A stretch of 64,000 bases of DNA, from NCBI RefSeq assembly GCF_019222765.1, contig NZ_CP078145.1, positions 5,394,001-5,458,000 on the forward strand, read 5' to 3'. Origin of the DNA: Nocardia iowensis (GTDB lineage Bacteria > Actinomycetota > Actinomycetes > Mycobacteriales > Mycobacteriaceae). Positions 1 through 8,890 of this stretch are shown in pieces. A program made the translations under genes and the position numbers. Within the stretch, counting starts at the first letter, position 1; every line of letters begins with the position of its first letter. The notes under the pieces were generated by a model. It was not told where the DNA came from and did not search any database. It saw only the letters and a program-made list of their open reading frames with translations.

Positions 1-411
1 CGCACGGTCTACGCCTGCCGGTATCTGACCGACCCGGACTATCGGCGCAAGATCCCCCCGCCAACTCAACAAGGGCGAGTCCATCCACGCGCTCAAACGT
101 GGTCTCATCTACGCCCACGAAGGAGCCTTCCAGGCGCGGCATCTGGAAGCGCAGACCGAACAGGCGTGGTGCTTGACCCCTGGCCACGAACGCGGTGTTC
201 GCGTGGTCGAGTGGGTATTACGGGCTGGCGGTCGATCAGATGCGCCGTCAAGGTCGCCCCATCGACGACGAGGTGCTGGCGCACATCTCCCCGGGCACAC
301 AGCGAGAACATCAACTTCTTCGGCTCGATCGAGGTCGACATCGATGCCGAGTTGGCTCAGCTCGGCCCGACCGGCTACCGGCCGCTACGGGGCCGCGACA
401 CATTGTTCTGA
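1..411 (+). pseudogene. Tn3-family transposase, 3' remnant with frameshifts
   Basis: The C-terminal part of a Tn3-type transposase is readable only by switching frame about three times (near 60, 175 and 295). Visible blocks are RTVYACRYLTDPDYRRK, then QLNKGESIHALKRGL, then YYGLAVDQMRRQGRPIDDE, then HSENINFFGSIEVDIDAEL, ending GYRPLRGRD before a stop at 411. These are typical of the last part of Tn3 transposases, including the conserved HSENINFFG block. The gene is cut by the left edge and is not functional as read. It shows that transposition has acted here; no terminal inverted repeat could be recognised. Confidence 0.85.
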
Positions 412-483
412 TCCAGCCAACGCCCGCCTGTCGAGGCCCGTCGAACATCGCGATGGCCGGGTACGGTCGGCTATGTTGCGACG

Positions 484-2214
484 GTGAAGAAGGTCGACTC
501 GGACAGGCTGCGGGCCCTGCTTGCTGAACACTCGGTGACGCAGGAGTGGTGGAGGTTTCGCGGCGCAGCAGGCGAGGAGTTGCTGGACGACGTACGGATG
601 CGGGCCACCGATGCCGATCCGAGGATCCGGCGACAGACGTGGGATGCGTTGGATCTGCTTGTCGATGACAGCAATCGAGACCCTTTTTATGGACTGCTGA
701 TAGACGGCCTCACTTCAGAACAATTCCGGACGCTGCTGACCGACACCGATCCGGCGGTTCGCACGCGGGTGTGCTGGGTGGACACTCGCAATGCCCTTTA
801 TAGGGTGCCGCGCGTCACGATGGCCCTGGAACTGCTGGCTGACGGGCGTTTCGATTATGCCTGGCCGGAATGCATCGAGGTGCTGCGCAGACCGATAGAA
901 TTCAAACTTCTGGTCGGCGCGCTGGTGGATGCGCCGAGCGAAGGGTTGGGCGAGCGGCTGCTGGTCACGCTCGGACTGCCTGCCGCCACTCGTATGCCTG
1001 AGTTCTCGCCCCAACAGTCCTCTGCACCGATCGGCTGCACATTCTGGAAGTGGTGTGGCGAAGTCGTTGCCGCACACCGATGCAAACACCTCCCCGTTCT
1101 CCTCGCCCTACTGGGCAGTTCGTTCGAAATGGTCCGGTACCAGGCGATGCGGGAGCTGGAGGAATTCGGGACGGGCATCATCGACTCACTGCGGTTGGTA
1201 CGCCGGGACTCGGCTGCGCGGCGAGTAGCGCTGGTGATGCTTGCCGAATTCGGGTGGAATCACATTCCGGCGGAAGATCTGGTGATGCTTCGTCGGTTGA
1301 TCCGGATGAAGCAGCGAGGCGAGGCACCTGAATCGTTGTCCATGGGCATACTCGGCGGCGCGTGGTTTGCGCTGCCGACCACCGATCAGGCCGCGGTCCT
1401 GGACGCGCTCGATCTCACTGATCCGGTTCCCGCGACGATGCGTATGGGATTCGCGCTGTGGCAGGGGATAAAACCGGAGCGTATGCCCACCGACATGTGG
1501 ACGAGCCGGAAAGGCGATTTCTGGACCGAGAATTCACAGCTGTACGGGCACAGCCTCTGCCCTGAGGTATTCGTCACTCCCGTGCTGGACGGGTGGACCC
1601 TGGTCTTCTGCCGCAACGAGGCACTCGGCGGAATCACACCAGGCTCGACTTCGGCACAGAGCCGGTACGAGCTGTATCAGCGGATGGAGCAATTGAGCCA
1701 GCGGTTCGGGACCGCGCACTGGTACGAACAGTTCACCATCGACGACTATGCCGACACTACGTGGAGCCAATGGTGCATCGCCCAAGACGGCGAAATCCGC
1801 ATGCACTGTGTGTCTTCCGACGACGTCTATGTCTATCGGTGCGAGGAACACGATTCCATGGATTCACTCCCCGAGTTGAATGCTTGGATGGAGGCCAACG
1901 ACCGCGAACGTGAGCCGCGCCCGGCGCACGAGGACCACGATCGAGCAGCAGCGTATGCGGCCATGCTGCATCAGCGTAATGGGGACGATCGCTTGCCTCC
2001 GGAAAACCAGGAGCCGGATCCAGCGGAACTCGACGGTCACTTCCCGGCGGCAGACTCCGCGCAGGACCTGGTATTCGGTGCATATGCAGCGGCACAGCGA
2101 ATGTCGATAAACCTGGAGAGCCTCGGCCCGCACACCACGGTCGAAGGCGCGGGAGTGCTGGCCATACCGCACTCACTACGACACCTCCTACGCCGCGGCG
2201 CTCTACCGATCTGA
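484..2214 (+). CDS. hypothetical protein with HEAT-like helical repeats
   Basis: This is a 576-aa cytoplasmic protein read from a GTG at 484. The first half is rich in short paired helices such as DADPRIRRQTWDALDLL, TDPAVRTRV and EMVRYQAMRELEEFG, which suggests HEAT/ARM-like repeats. The second half has many aromatic residues and looks globular. There is no signal peptide or membrane segment. I do not recognise the family and assign no reaction; a protein-binding scaffold is an inference from the repeats. It stands alone between the transposase remnant and a decayed secreted-protein gene. Confidence 0.7.
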   Translation: MKKVDSDRLRALLAEHSVTQEWWRFRGAAGEELLDDVRMRATDADPRIRRQTWDALDLLVDDSNRDPFYGLLIDGLTSEQFRTLLTDTDPAVRTRVCWVDTRNALYRVPRVTMALELLADGRFDYAWPECIEVLRRPIEFKLLVGALVDAPSEGLGERLLVTLGLPAATRMPEFSPQQSSAPIGCTFWKWCGEVVAAHRCKHLPVLLALLGSSFEMVRYQAMRELEEFGTGIIDSLRLVRRDSAARRVALVMLAEFGWNHIPAEDLVMLRRLIRMKQRGEAPESLSMGILGGAWFALPTTDQAAVLDALDLTDPVPATMRMGFALWQGIKPERMPTDMWTSRKGDFWTENSQLYGHSLCPEVFVTPVLDGWTLVFCRNEALGGITPGSTSAQSRYELYQRMEQLSQRFGTAHWYEQFTIDDYADTTWSQWCIAQDGEIRMHCVSSDDVYVYRCEEHDSMDSLPELNAWMEANDREREPRPAHEDHDRAAAYAAMLHQRNGDDRLPPENQEPDPAELDGHFPAADSAQDLVFGAYAAAQRMSINLESLGPHTTVEGAGVLAIPHSLRHLLRRGALPI

Positions 2215-2617
2215 CCCACAACGCAACAGTTCCGGCACAACTGGATCCGACGCGTTCGTGTTGACGAGGCGACTGGCTGTGCGTCGGTCTGTCGTCCCGT
2301 CTTGACGTCCTGCGTACATCCACAGGCTTATTCAGGGACGCACCGTCCAATGATTCGGACTGAGCACGCTTCCGGATGGGTGCAGGTGCTTGACGTTTTC
2401 CGCCAGCCCAGGGCCGCCGAACCGCTGGTGTAAATGTCCTCTCATGCCGCCTATCGCACGGTTCAAGGGGCACGGCACCTTGAGAGCGCCCGACCTGAAC
2501 GCCCGTTGAGCGTGTCGACACACCCGCCGTAGTACGAGATATTGCTCGGTAGTACCCATCCGGCCGGTCCGTCGCCCCGAATACCAACCGACCACATGCG
2601 AGTGTGTCTTCAGAGGA
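2215..2617. other. intergenic, no gene seen
   Basis: The stretch has no frame with convincing codon use. The only useful signal is AGAGGAG at 2612-2618, six bases before a GTG at 2625, which bears on the next entry. Confidence 0.5.
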
Positions 2618-3020
2618 GTGCACAGTGACAGCCTTAAAAAAGTATCGAGTACCGTCGCAATTTCCGCCTTCGCGTTGATAATTTCGCCGCCTACGGAGGC
2701 ATGGGCTGTGGATGGACCCCGTCTATGGTTGCGAGTTGATCAGCGCGCAGTGGGCCTCGGAGACGACTTCCTACCACCCGACATACGGGACCACAATAGA
2801 AGCTAGTTACGACGTGATCGGGACGGGCTGTAAACTTCTTCGAATAGAATCTGATGAACGCTCAGAGTGGGGAGGATTCATCTCCGCAACAAAAGGTGGC
2901 CAGGCCACCCTGAAAGATGGATCAGTGAAGAAGCTCAAGCATTATGCAGGGAGATGCCGCACAGTGGACGCCGGAGACAATAAAGGGATCGTGACCGGTA
3001 GCGGCTGTGGTGGAATCTAG
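2618..3020 (+). pseudogene. small secreted protein split over two frames
   Basis: One frame (from GTG 2618) gives a good signal peptide: LKK, then a hydrophobic stretch ending PPTEAWA. The mature part, which contains YGCELISAQWASET, KLLRIESDERSEWGGF and CRTVDAGDNKG and four cysteines, continues in a different frame from about 2712 to a stop at 3020. The best ribosome site (AGAGGAG 2612-2618) serves a GTG at 2625 that lies in the mature frame, not the signal-peptide frame. Two shifts are therefore needed to make one product. A pseudogene or assembly errors are most likely. The run TTAAAAAAG just after the start is a classical slippery sequence. Confidence 0.5.
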
Positions 3021-3239
3021 GGTTTGTCTCCTAGCGACTCGAGCCGTGGAGTGCCCTCTCGCCTCGAATATCGCGCGTTCTCCGGCGATCAGACCCACGA
3101 GGCTGCGTACCTACAAGATCCGTCTGGAGGGGAGAGCCGGTAACCCCCCATACGACAATCCGGGCTTATACAGCCGTCCCGAACATCCGAAAATCAACGT
3201 AAGATTTTCTGCATCGCCCCATCCGTCCGGCCCCATCCC

Positions 3240-3399
3240 GCACACAGTGCTATCCGCCGGCCACTTCGTCGAACCCATCCTGGTCGCCGAAATCCACTAC
3301 CGCGAAATCAGCCACGACGCGATCCTGCGGCACCCAAGCTTTCGAGGCATCAGAGCAGACATACCTCCCACAGCAGTACACCTTCCCGACAATTCCTGA
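3240..3399 (+). pseudogene. ATP-dependent DNA ligase, C-terminal fragment
   Basis: About 50 codons encode AGHFVEPILVAEIHYREI and LRHPSFRGIRAD, the end of the OB-fold domain of actinobacterial ATP-dependent (LigC/LigD-type) DNA ligases. Adenylation domain and catalytic lysine are absent. It ends 20 bases before a TGCCG repeat. A second, different copy of the same segment lies near 8700, so at least two ligase genes contributed fragments to this window. Confidence 0.7.
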
Positions 3400-3420
3400 C
3401 CCACGAGCATCGCCACCCGG

Positions 3421-3450
3421 ACGGCGCGGTAATGCCGAATTGAGGATGTT
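3421..3450. repeat. TGCCG repeat, copy A (single, without hairpin)
   Basis: The sequence GCGGTAATGCCGAATTGAGG joins the left flank seen in other copies (GCGGTAATGCCG at 19.05 and 22.35 kb) to the right flank seen at 5.4 kb (TGCCGATTTGAGGATG). The inner hairpin is missing. It looks like an unoccupied or resolved form of the repeat. Confidence 0.55.
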
Positions 3451-3486
3451 TGCTCGATGGTTGGCGGCCGTCTCAGATCGCTGTTC

Positions 3487-3855
3487 TCAGTCAAGGGTCA
3501 GGCAGAACGGATGCCCGGCGGGGTCCATGAGGACGCGTGCCCGGTCGCCCGCCGGCTGGTGCTCCGGCTTGGTCGCGCCCAACTCCAATAGCAGCGCCTC
3601 CGCCCGGTCGAGATCGTCAACTTTGAAGTCGAGGTGGATCTGCTGTGGAACGATTTGAGCGGGCCACTGCGGCGCCCGATAGTCGTCTACTCGCTGGAAA
3701 CCGAGAAACAGCCCGTCCGGACGATTCAGACCAGCGAAGTTGCTGCCAGACTTGGGATGCAACTCGAAACCGGTGGCCTGATGATAAAACTCGGCCATCT
3801 CCTCCGGATCGGCACAGTCCAGCGTAATCGCCACCAGGTCCAACCGTACGGGCAT
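3487..3855 (-). CDS. VOC (glyoxalase-like) family protein
   Basis: This 122-aa protein has the beta-alpha-beta-beta-beta pattern of a single vicinal-oxygen-chelate unit pair. It opens RLDLVAITLDCADPEEMAEFY, carries IHLDFKVDDLDRA in the middle and ends DPAGHPFCLTLD, the usual end of the Glo_EDI_BRP/'CppA' type. His and Glu ligand positions are only partly evident, so the metal and substrate are unknown. These proteins often act in small-molecule detoxification or resistance. The start MPVRLDL is chosen for family length. It is a single gene between repeat copies A and B, together with the DUF2332 gene. Confidence 0.8.
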   Translation of the reverse strand: MPVRLDLVAITLDCADPEEMAEFYHQATGFELHPKSGSNFAGLNRPDGLFLGFQRVDDYRAPQWPAQIVPQQIHLDFKVDDLDRAEALLLELGATKPEHQPAGDRARVLMDPAGHPFCLTLD

Positions 3856-4210
3856 GGCAACTCCTCAACTGCGGTCGCTGTGGCAAACTCCGGCATCCCA
3901 CCATAGTGGTGAGACTTCCTCTCCGCGGGCCGATTCTGAACCGATTGCGGAGTCGGATGACTCGGAGTTACACGGATTCCGACCATCGCCTTCCTGGCGC
4001 ACCCTCGTACCCCTTCCGGCCTTTCATGGATGCGGGCTGACCCATCCGTAGGGCGGTCGGCGCTCAATTGTGTCGTGGTCCGGCGGTGACGCCCGATCAC
4101 GGTGTGCACACCAATGACGCAGGTGGGCAGCCGATTAGGGAGCTTCTCACCGGGCATCCGGACGTGATCCTGGCCGGGATCGGGTCCTGACACCAGTCCT
4201 ATGTAGCCGA
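3856..4210. other. intergenic, no gene seen
   Basis: The stretch lies between two minus-strand genes. No frame looks coding, and I saw neither a terminator hairpin with a T run nor a TGCCG repeat. Confidence 0.45.
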
Positions 4211-5191
4211 TTATCGCGCCGTCTCGATGTCGGCGATCCAGTCCAGCGATTGGCCGTGCGGTCCGGTGTATGCCATCGGTTCCCCATTAAGACTGAGAAC
4301 GAACTTGTCTCGAGTTGTGTGGGGCGGCTTGGGCAGTTGGGCGGTGAGCGACTCGATGACGCCGGTGCCCTCGTTGGCGATCCACTTGCATCGAAGGTCG
4401 CGCACCATCGTTTCGAAGGCGCGCCGCGATGGTGGGTCCAAATAGGTGAGTACGGCGCTGCCGAAGACCACGACCGTAGTATCCGGGTTTGCTGCGTCCA
4501 CCACATCTGCGATGGTGTCGAGCAGGTTTCCAGCAACCAAGGCTGGCGGGTCCGCTCGTGCGATGTCGGCCGCCGCGCGCAGCCGCTGCAGCCGATGCTG
4601 CTGTTCAGGCCAAACCAGCGCCTCTAGCCATGCCATGTCCCCCGCGTCGTTGACGTCGAGCGGATTCAGGTCGATCCCCATGCGCGATACGACCTCAGGG
4701 ACTTCTGAGGGCAGTGGCGGGTCCCCAGCGGTCGTGCAGCGCAGCACAACCGGCGATACCCCGTCGGCTGGATCGACGCTCAGACGCTCGTCGTAGCGGT
4801 AGCTGTATCGGTCGGGGTATAGACAGAGTCCGGCCGAGGCGCCCACCTCGATCAGCGTCAACGGCCCCGGAAACTGAGCCAACAGGGGCAGCAGGCTAGC
4901 TGTTCTCCCCGGCTCGTTCGTTTGTGTTAACCGAGCCAGCGCCACCTCGGCGACTCGGTCCCAGTGCTCGATCATCCAGGCTTTGAAACTCGGGTAGCCA
5001 GACGGCTCGGCACCGAGGAAGCGGGCCGCAGCCAACACAAGATTGGGCCTGCGTTTGTCTGCTGGGAGTTGGTTGATCAAGCCGAGTAGTTCAGGGTCAC
5101 AGGCGATTCCGCGGGACCACTCCTCGGAGGAAGGCGAGTATCCGCAGACTTCGTGGTCGGCGAATCGCTCATAACGCTCGGCGGTATCCAT
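4211..5191 (-). CDS. DUF2332 family protein
   Basis: This 326-aa protein matches the actinobacterial DUF2332 family in layout. It starts with AERYERFADHEV and contains RPNLVLAAARFLG, then LLPLLAQFPGPLTLIEVGASAGL, the hallmark IEVGASAGLxL, and VSRMGIDLNPLDV. The GASAGL and GIDLNPLDV blocks resemble the SAM-binding part of a methyltransferase fold, but no activity is established. It is cytoplasmic. Start ATG 5191 follows from family length. It lies in the A-B interval with the VOC gene, same strand, about 355 bases apart. Confidence 0.85.
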   Translation of the reverse strand: MDTAERYERFADHEVCGYSPSSEEWSRGIACDPELLGLINQLPADKRRPNLVLAAARFLGAEPSGYPSFKAWMIEHWDRVAEVALARLTQTNEPGRTASLLPLLAQFPGPLTLIEVGASAGLCLYPDRYSYRYDERLSVDPADGVSPVVLRCTTAGDPPLPSEVPEVVSRMGIDLNPLDVNDAGDMAWLEALVWPEQQHRLQRLRAAADIARADPPALVAGNLLDTIADVVDAANPDTTVVVFGSAVLTYLDPPSRRAFETMVRDLRCKWIANEGTGVIESLTAQLPKPPHTTRDKFVLSLNGEPMAYTGPHGQSLDWIADIETAR

Positions 5192-5297
5192 CCATCCCCC
5201 TTATGCTGCCCGCAGGCAAGCCATCGTTGCCGAAGCTATCAGATGACCAGCTATCCGGTCTGCTGTCGCAGCTATGGACGCCCGGCCAACTGCTTGC

Positions 5298-5414
5298 GAA
5301 CGCACCCTCATGCCGCTGGGCGCGATGCCGCTGGGCGCGCGGTGGTCAGCCGTCCAGAATGGTTGGCTCACAGAGTCTTCCAACCCGCGCACATGCCGAT
5401 TTGAGGATGGGTGG
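5298..5414. repeat. TGCCG repeat, copy B (with duplicated left end)
   Basis: The left end GAACGCACCCTCATGCCGCTGG is followed directly by a second TGCCGCTGGGCGCGCG, so the left half is partly duplicated. The right end is CCGCGCACATGCCGATTTGAG. The left GCGCGCGGTGG and right CCAACCCGCGC arms are imperfect inverted complements. Confidence 0.65.
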
Positions 5415-5532
5415 AGCTGTCCCTGGCGCTTCTACTGTGTGCGGTTGGGCTGTGGCACGGGCGCGGAACGCGGCCACCCACTTCCGCCCTGGGGACGGGA
5501 TAGCGGGCGCGGATTCCCGGGCGCCGAACGCG

Positions 5533-6636
5533 TCAGGCGGGCCGGTCCTGCCCGGCCTCCTCGGGTGCCTCGGGGCTCTCGAGCGACCACGTGATCGCCG
5601 CTCCGGGGGCTGCACTGCCCTTGTGGCCGTTGGCTATAGCCCAGGCTCTGATCACGCTGCTCGCTGCGCGTTCTTCCCAGCTCACGCTCCGCGTCCAGCG
5701 GCCATCCCGCACGCTTTCAGCGCTCATCCTGTGTGCGGTGAGAAGCCGCGAGAGCTGTTCGAACTCGGTCGGTGTCACGAAGGCCAGGTAGTAGTCTTCC
5801 CCCGATTCCAGCGACGCCAGGACAGTACCGAGGGCGAAGGCGTGCTCACCGATCTGTTCGAGGAACGCTTCGATGTAACCGACGCGATCGTCGGCTGGCA
5901 CGACGAAGGTGGCGGTCCAATCCCAGGGCAGCGCTGTGGGATAGGAGCTCAGCGATGTCAACTGCTCGCGGACAGACTGGAGATCGGCCTCGCGGGAGAT
6001 GACGGCCATATCCGCTATTCCGTGTGGAGATTCGGCGTCGCAAAACGATTCGGTGCCCTCAGGAGTGAGGTATGCCCGTCGTTGGGCCATGATGGCCCGC
6101 ACGCGGAACCCGTCATCGGGTAGCTGGCGGGCATAGTCGTGGGCGCGGGCCGCCCTCTGTGAGGTCTGGCGCACTATGCGGTCCGGTTCGGGCGGGGCGG
6201 GCCAGAGCTGTAGGAGGTAACGGTCCAGTACTGGCTCATCATCGAGCCTGACGTCCTTCTCCCGTGCCTGGTCCATGCCCTGAGCGCAGTACCGCACCCG
6301 GTAGTCGAGCCCTTCTTTCAAGTCCAGTTCCCAGGAATCCTCACCAGCCCACTGCACCAGGAAGCTCTGCTCCGAGAGCGGGTAGAAGGAGACCTCCACG
6401 ACGTCTTCCCATGCCGGATCCAGCGAGGGAGCCTGGCCGCGCACTTCGACGGTGAAACCGACGTTGCCGGTGTGCAAACCGGTCCTCAGGAAAAGTTCGC
6501 CGGGTACCGCGGCGCCGCACAGTCCTGAGTTCTGCCCGACGAACGCCTCGTCCATGCGCGCGCCGGATCCCCCGGGGGCACTCTCAACATAGATCTGGCC
6601 GTAGGAGACGTGCACCTCGCCATCGAGTCTGAACAC
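5533..6636 (-). CDS. conserved hypothetical protein, Nocardia-type
   Basis: This is a 367-aa acidic cytoplasmic protein from GTG 6636. It begins FRLDGEVHVSYGQIYVES, followed by GLCGAAVPGELFLRTGLHTG and a TVEVRG/SFYPLSE segment rich in beta strands. The second half, with WTATFVVPADDR and EHAFALGTVLASLESGEDY, may be a second domain. I recognise the N-terminal pattern from unnamed actinobacterial proteins but know no function. The same frame is open for another 143 codons upstream of an in-frame TGA at 6640; the family-like start at 6636 makes that extension unlikely to be real. Confidence 0.7.
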   Translation of the reverse strand: MFRLDGEVHVSYGQIYVESAPGGSGARMDEAFVGQNSGLCGAAVPGELFLRTGLHTGNVGFTVEVRGQAPSLDPAWEDVVEVSFYPLSEQSFLVQWAGEDSWELDLKEGLDYRVRYCAQGMDQAREKDVRLDDEPVLDRYLLQLWPAPPEPDRIVRQTSQRAARAHDYARQLPDDGFRVRAIMAQRRAYLTPEGTESFCDAESPHGIADMAVISREADLQSVREQLTSLSSYPTALPWDWTATFVVPADDRVGYIEAFLEQIGEHAFALGTVLASLESGEDYYLAFVTPTEFEQLSRLLTAHRMSAESVRDGRWTRSVSWEERAASSVIRAWAIANGHKGSAAPGAAITWSLESPEAPEEAGQDRPA

Positions 6637-7160
6637 TTCTCACACCATCCCCACCGGCGAGAGCCCACCATCGCCCGGCAGCGAGGCCCCAGAGGACGAG
6701 GGCGCGTTCATCTCGCCAGGATCGAAGCCGACAAGCTCGAAGGCGAAGAGGGCAATAGGAGTGTGGTGCGGTCTGATTCGGGAAAGGGTCATGGGCGGCA
6801 GCGTAGAGAAGCCCACTGACACGGAGCTCCCGAACTTCGGCGCATGAACACGCTGAAGCGGTTCACAGAATGCGACATTTGCTCGGCGCGCATCGTCGAC
6901 CGCCGCTACCGAACGAGAACTGCGCTGATGCGCTGCGCAAGCACTCTGAGCCTCGGCTTCGAACGCACTGTATTGCCGCTTACGGGTTTGCTTCGGACCG
7001 GGCTGAGCACGCCCCTCATGCGCGTAGCGCAATTCGTACCGGCCAGGCTCCAAGAACTCGCGATGCATCCAAAGCCAACAAAGTTGCGGCTAGGCCGGTA
7101 GCCGCCGCCGGGATCGGCGTTGACAGTTGCATTCAGGCTGGTCGAGGGGCGCGGTCGGTA
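6637..7160. other. intergenic, no convincing gene
   Basis: Several open frames overlap here on both strands, the longest on the minus strand (6640-7068). None shows a family motif or a ribosome site. It is probably degraded DNA between two divergent genes. Confidence 0.4.
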
Positions 7161-8162
7161 GTGGATCGCCGCGCACTCAACTGGTGGTGTTCACATGTTC
7201 CAACGTTGCGCCATTCGTTGCGTGAGAGAGTGCATACCGTGCTGTTGGACGACTTGCCGGACTGGATAGCCGCCTGGTGTATCGACCAGTTGGCGGATGA
7301 GCCAGTCTGCGTGCTGTTCGAGTGGCGGTCGATTTCAGAGGTGTTCGGGCTGAGGTTGGCTGGCGGGCAGGACGTCGTGGTGAAGGTGCGAGAAGACGAC
7401 GGCCGCGTGGCATCGTGTGTTGCCGCGCAGGCCGCGTTGGCAACTCAGGGGTTTCCGTGCGCCCGACCGCTCACTCCCGTAGTGAAGGTCGGTGCCTTGG
7501 CGGTGCATGCGGAGCAGTACCGCCCCGAGGGGGAAATCTTGGGTGGCGACTCCCCTGATGTCGCGATGCAATACGCGGCAGTCTTCGCCCGGCTTATGAC
7601 CGAATTGGTTGGCGTGGCCGTCTCGCCTCCGTTGCCGAATCCTCGCTGGGTGCGGTGGGATCACGCGGATTCCGGCTTGTGGCCGGCCATCGAGTTCCTT
7701 GATGAGCGCGACCAGAGCGGTGTGCCTGAGTACGTCATCGACGCAGCCGAACGGTCCCGCGAGCGGTTGTCGGCCGCCGACTTGGCGTGTGTGCTGGGTC
7801 ATGCCGACTTCGAAGCTCAGAACCTCCGTTGGCGCGACGGTCAGGTGTGGACCGTTCACGACTGGGACAGCTTGGCCTGGCAGCCGGAGGCGGCGTTGAC
7901 GGGTGCGGCTTCTGGCGCGTTCACCCGCGCGGTCGGGCCGCCGATCCTTGCACCGATTGAAAGCTCTGCCGCGTTTCTGACGGCTTATCAGGATGTGCGG
8001 GGCCGCCGGTTCAGCCTGGAGGAGCGGGAGGTCGCGTGGGCGGCCAGCGTATGGGCGGCATCGCACAACGCTCGATGGGAGGCTCTGCATGGCGCCCCGC
8101 GGATGTGCTGCGAGGCTGTTCGCGTGCAGGCGCCCGAGCGCCTACGTCGAGCTCGTGCCTAA
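7161..8162 (+). CDS. aminoglycoside phosphotransferase-like kinase (APH fold)
   Basis: The protein is about 333 aa from GTG 7161; GTG 7230 is an alternative start that fits the alignment as well. It shows the APH/choline-kinase fold: nucleotide lobe QDVVVKVREDDGR, catalytic loop LGHADFEAQNLRW (HxDxxxxN form) and metal-binding VHDWDSLAW. The C-terminal AASHNARWEALHG is typical of actinobacterial phosphotransferases near natural-product genes. The acceptor is not predictable. It would act in the cytosol. Three APH-type genes occur in this window, here and near 31.6 and 42.4 kb. Confidence 0.8.
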   Translation: MDRRALNWWCSHVPTLRHSLRERVHTVLLDDLPDWIAAWCIDQLADEPVCVLFEWRSISEVFGLRLAGGQDVVVKVREDDGRVASCVAAQAALATQGFPCARPLTPVVKVGALAVHAEQYRPEGEILGGDSPDVAMQYAAVFARLMTELVGVAVSPPLPNPRWVRWDHADSGLWPAIEFLDERDQSGVPEYVIDAAERSRERLSAADLACVLGHADFEAQNLRWRDGQVWTVHDWDSLAWQPEAALTGAASGAFTRAVGPPILAPIESSAAFLTAYQDVRGRRFSLEEREVAWAASVWAASHNARWEALHGAPRMCCEAVRVQAPERLRRARA

Positions 8163-8360
8163 CCCGCGATCATCGACTCGAAAACCGCCGACTCCGGATT
8201 CAAATGGACCGCGCTGGGAGCCAGCCACATCGGCGTCGAACCGATCTCGGGACCAGTCACCGACCGGTTGTATCGGATGCAACATCGTTGCATCTGGTGA
8301 TGACCAGAACTGACCAGCTGTTCGCCGCCATGGTCGGTGTGCTCACGACGCTAAGGGGTA

Positions 8361-8879
8361 ATGAGCTCGGCGCTCGACGGAAGCTGGGATGGCAGGGCTT
8401 TCGCAGCGGCGGGCCGCCGCCTCCACCGCCACGCCCGGAACCGCAGCTGGGTAAAGACCGCGATTCGCCGCTTCGCCGACGCGTTGATCATAGGCTGGCT
8501 CCCGGGCACTGGCGCACACGCCGACAGCTTCGGCGCACTCATCCTGGCCGGTCATGACGCGCAGGGCTATCTGAACTATATCGGATGCATAGGAACCGGT
8601 TGCACCATGAAAACCCGCCAAATCCTAGGCGCCACACTCGATCAGATCGCCCTGACCCACCCAGCGATCGCCGGACCCATATCCCGCGAGATCCTGCGGG
8701 CCGGACACTTCGTCGAGCCAATCCTCGTCGCCGACATCGCCTACCGAAACTCAGCAGACGGCTCGCTACGCCACCCCAGCTTCCGTGGAATCAAACCCGA
8801 TGTACGCCTCAAACCGTCAAATTGCCCGCTCCAGACAGCCGACCAGCTCGCGCTCGCAACGCACCATATTGCCGATTAG
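8361..8879 (+). pseudogene. ATP-dependent DNA ligase, C-terminal half
   Basis: The readable ligase part starts near RSWVKTAIRRFADALIIGWLPG (about 8440), the motif V/VI region where catalytic domain meets OB fold. It continues through GHDAQGYLNYIG and GTGCTM to AGHFVEPILVADIAYRN and LRHPSFRGIKPD. The adenylation domain with the KxDG lysine is missing. A matching N-terminal fragment, ending just before this block, lies at 35628-36149. The frame runs into repeat C, where its TAG stop lies. Confidence 0.75.
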
Positions 8880-8890
8880 GCGATGTGGTC
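8811..8890. repeat. TGCCG repeat, copy C
   Basis: The right end CAACGCACCATATTGCCGATT (minus its last base) at 8858-8877 is nearly identical to that of copy D. The left end (AACCGTCAAATTGCCCGCT) is degenerate. The TAA stop of the minus-strand gene 8876-9670 and the TAG of the ligase fragment both fall inside the right end. Confidence 0.55.

Noticed and set aside
1..411. Using the Tn3 remnant as proof that the array was made by transposition
   Set aside because: No 38-bp Tn3 end or resolution site was found near the array, and the remnant is cut by the window edge.
6640..7068. A 143-codon minus-strand frame in phase with the 5533-6636 gene as an N-terminal extension split by TGA
   Set aside because: The downstream protein has a family-like start at 6636, and the upstream frame has no motif or sensible composition.
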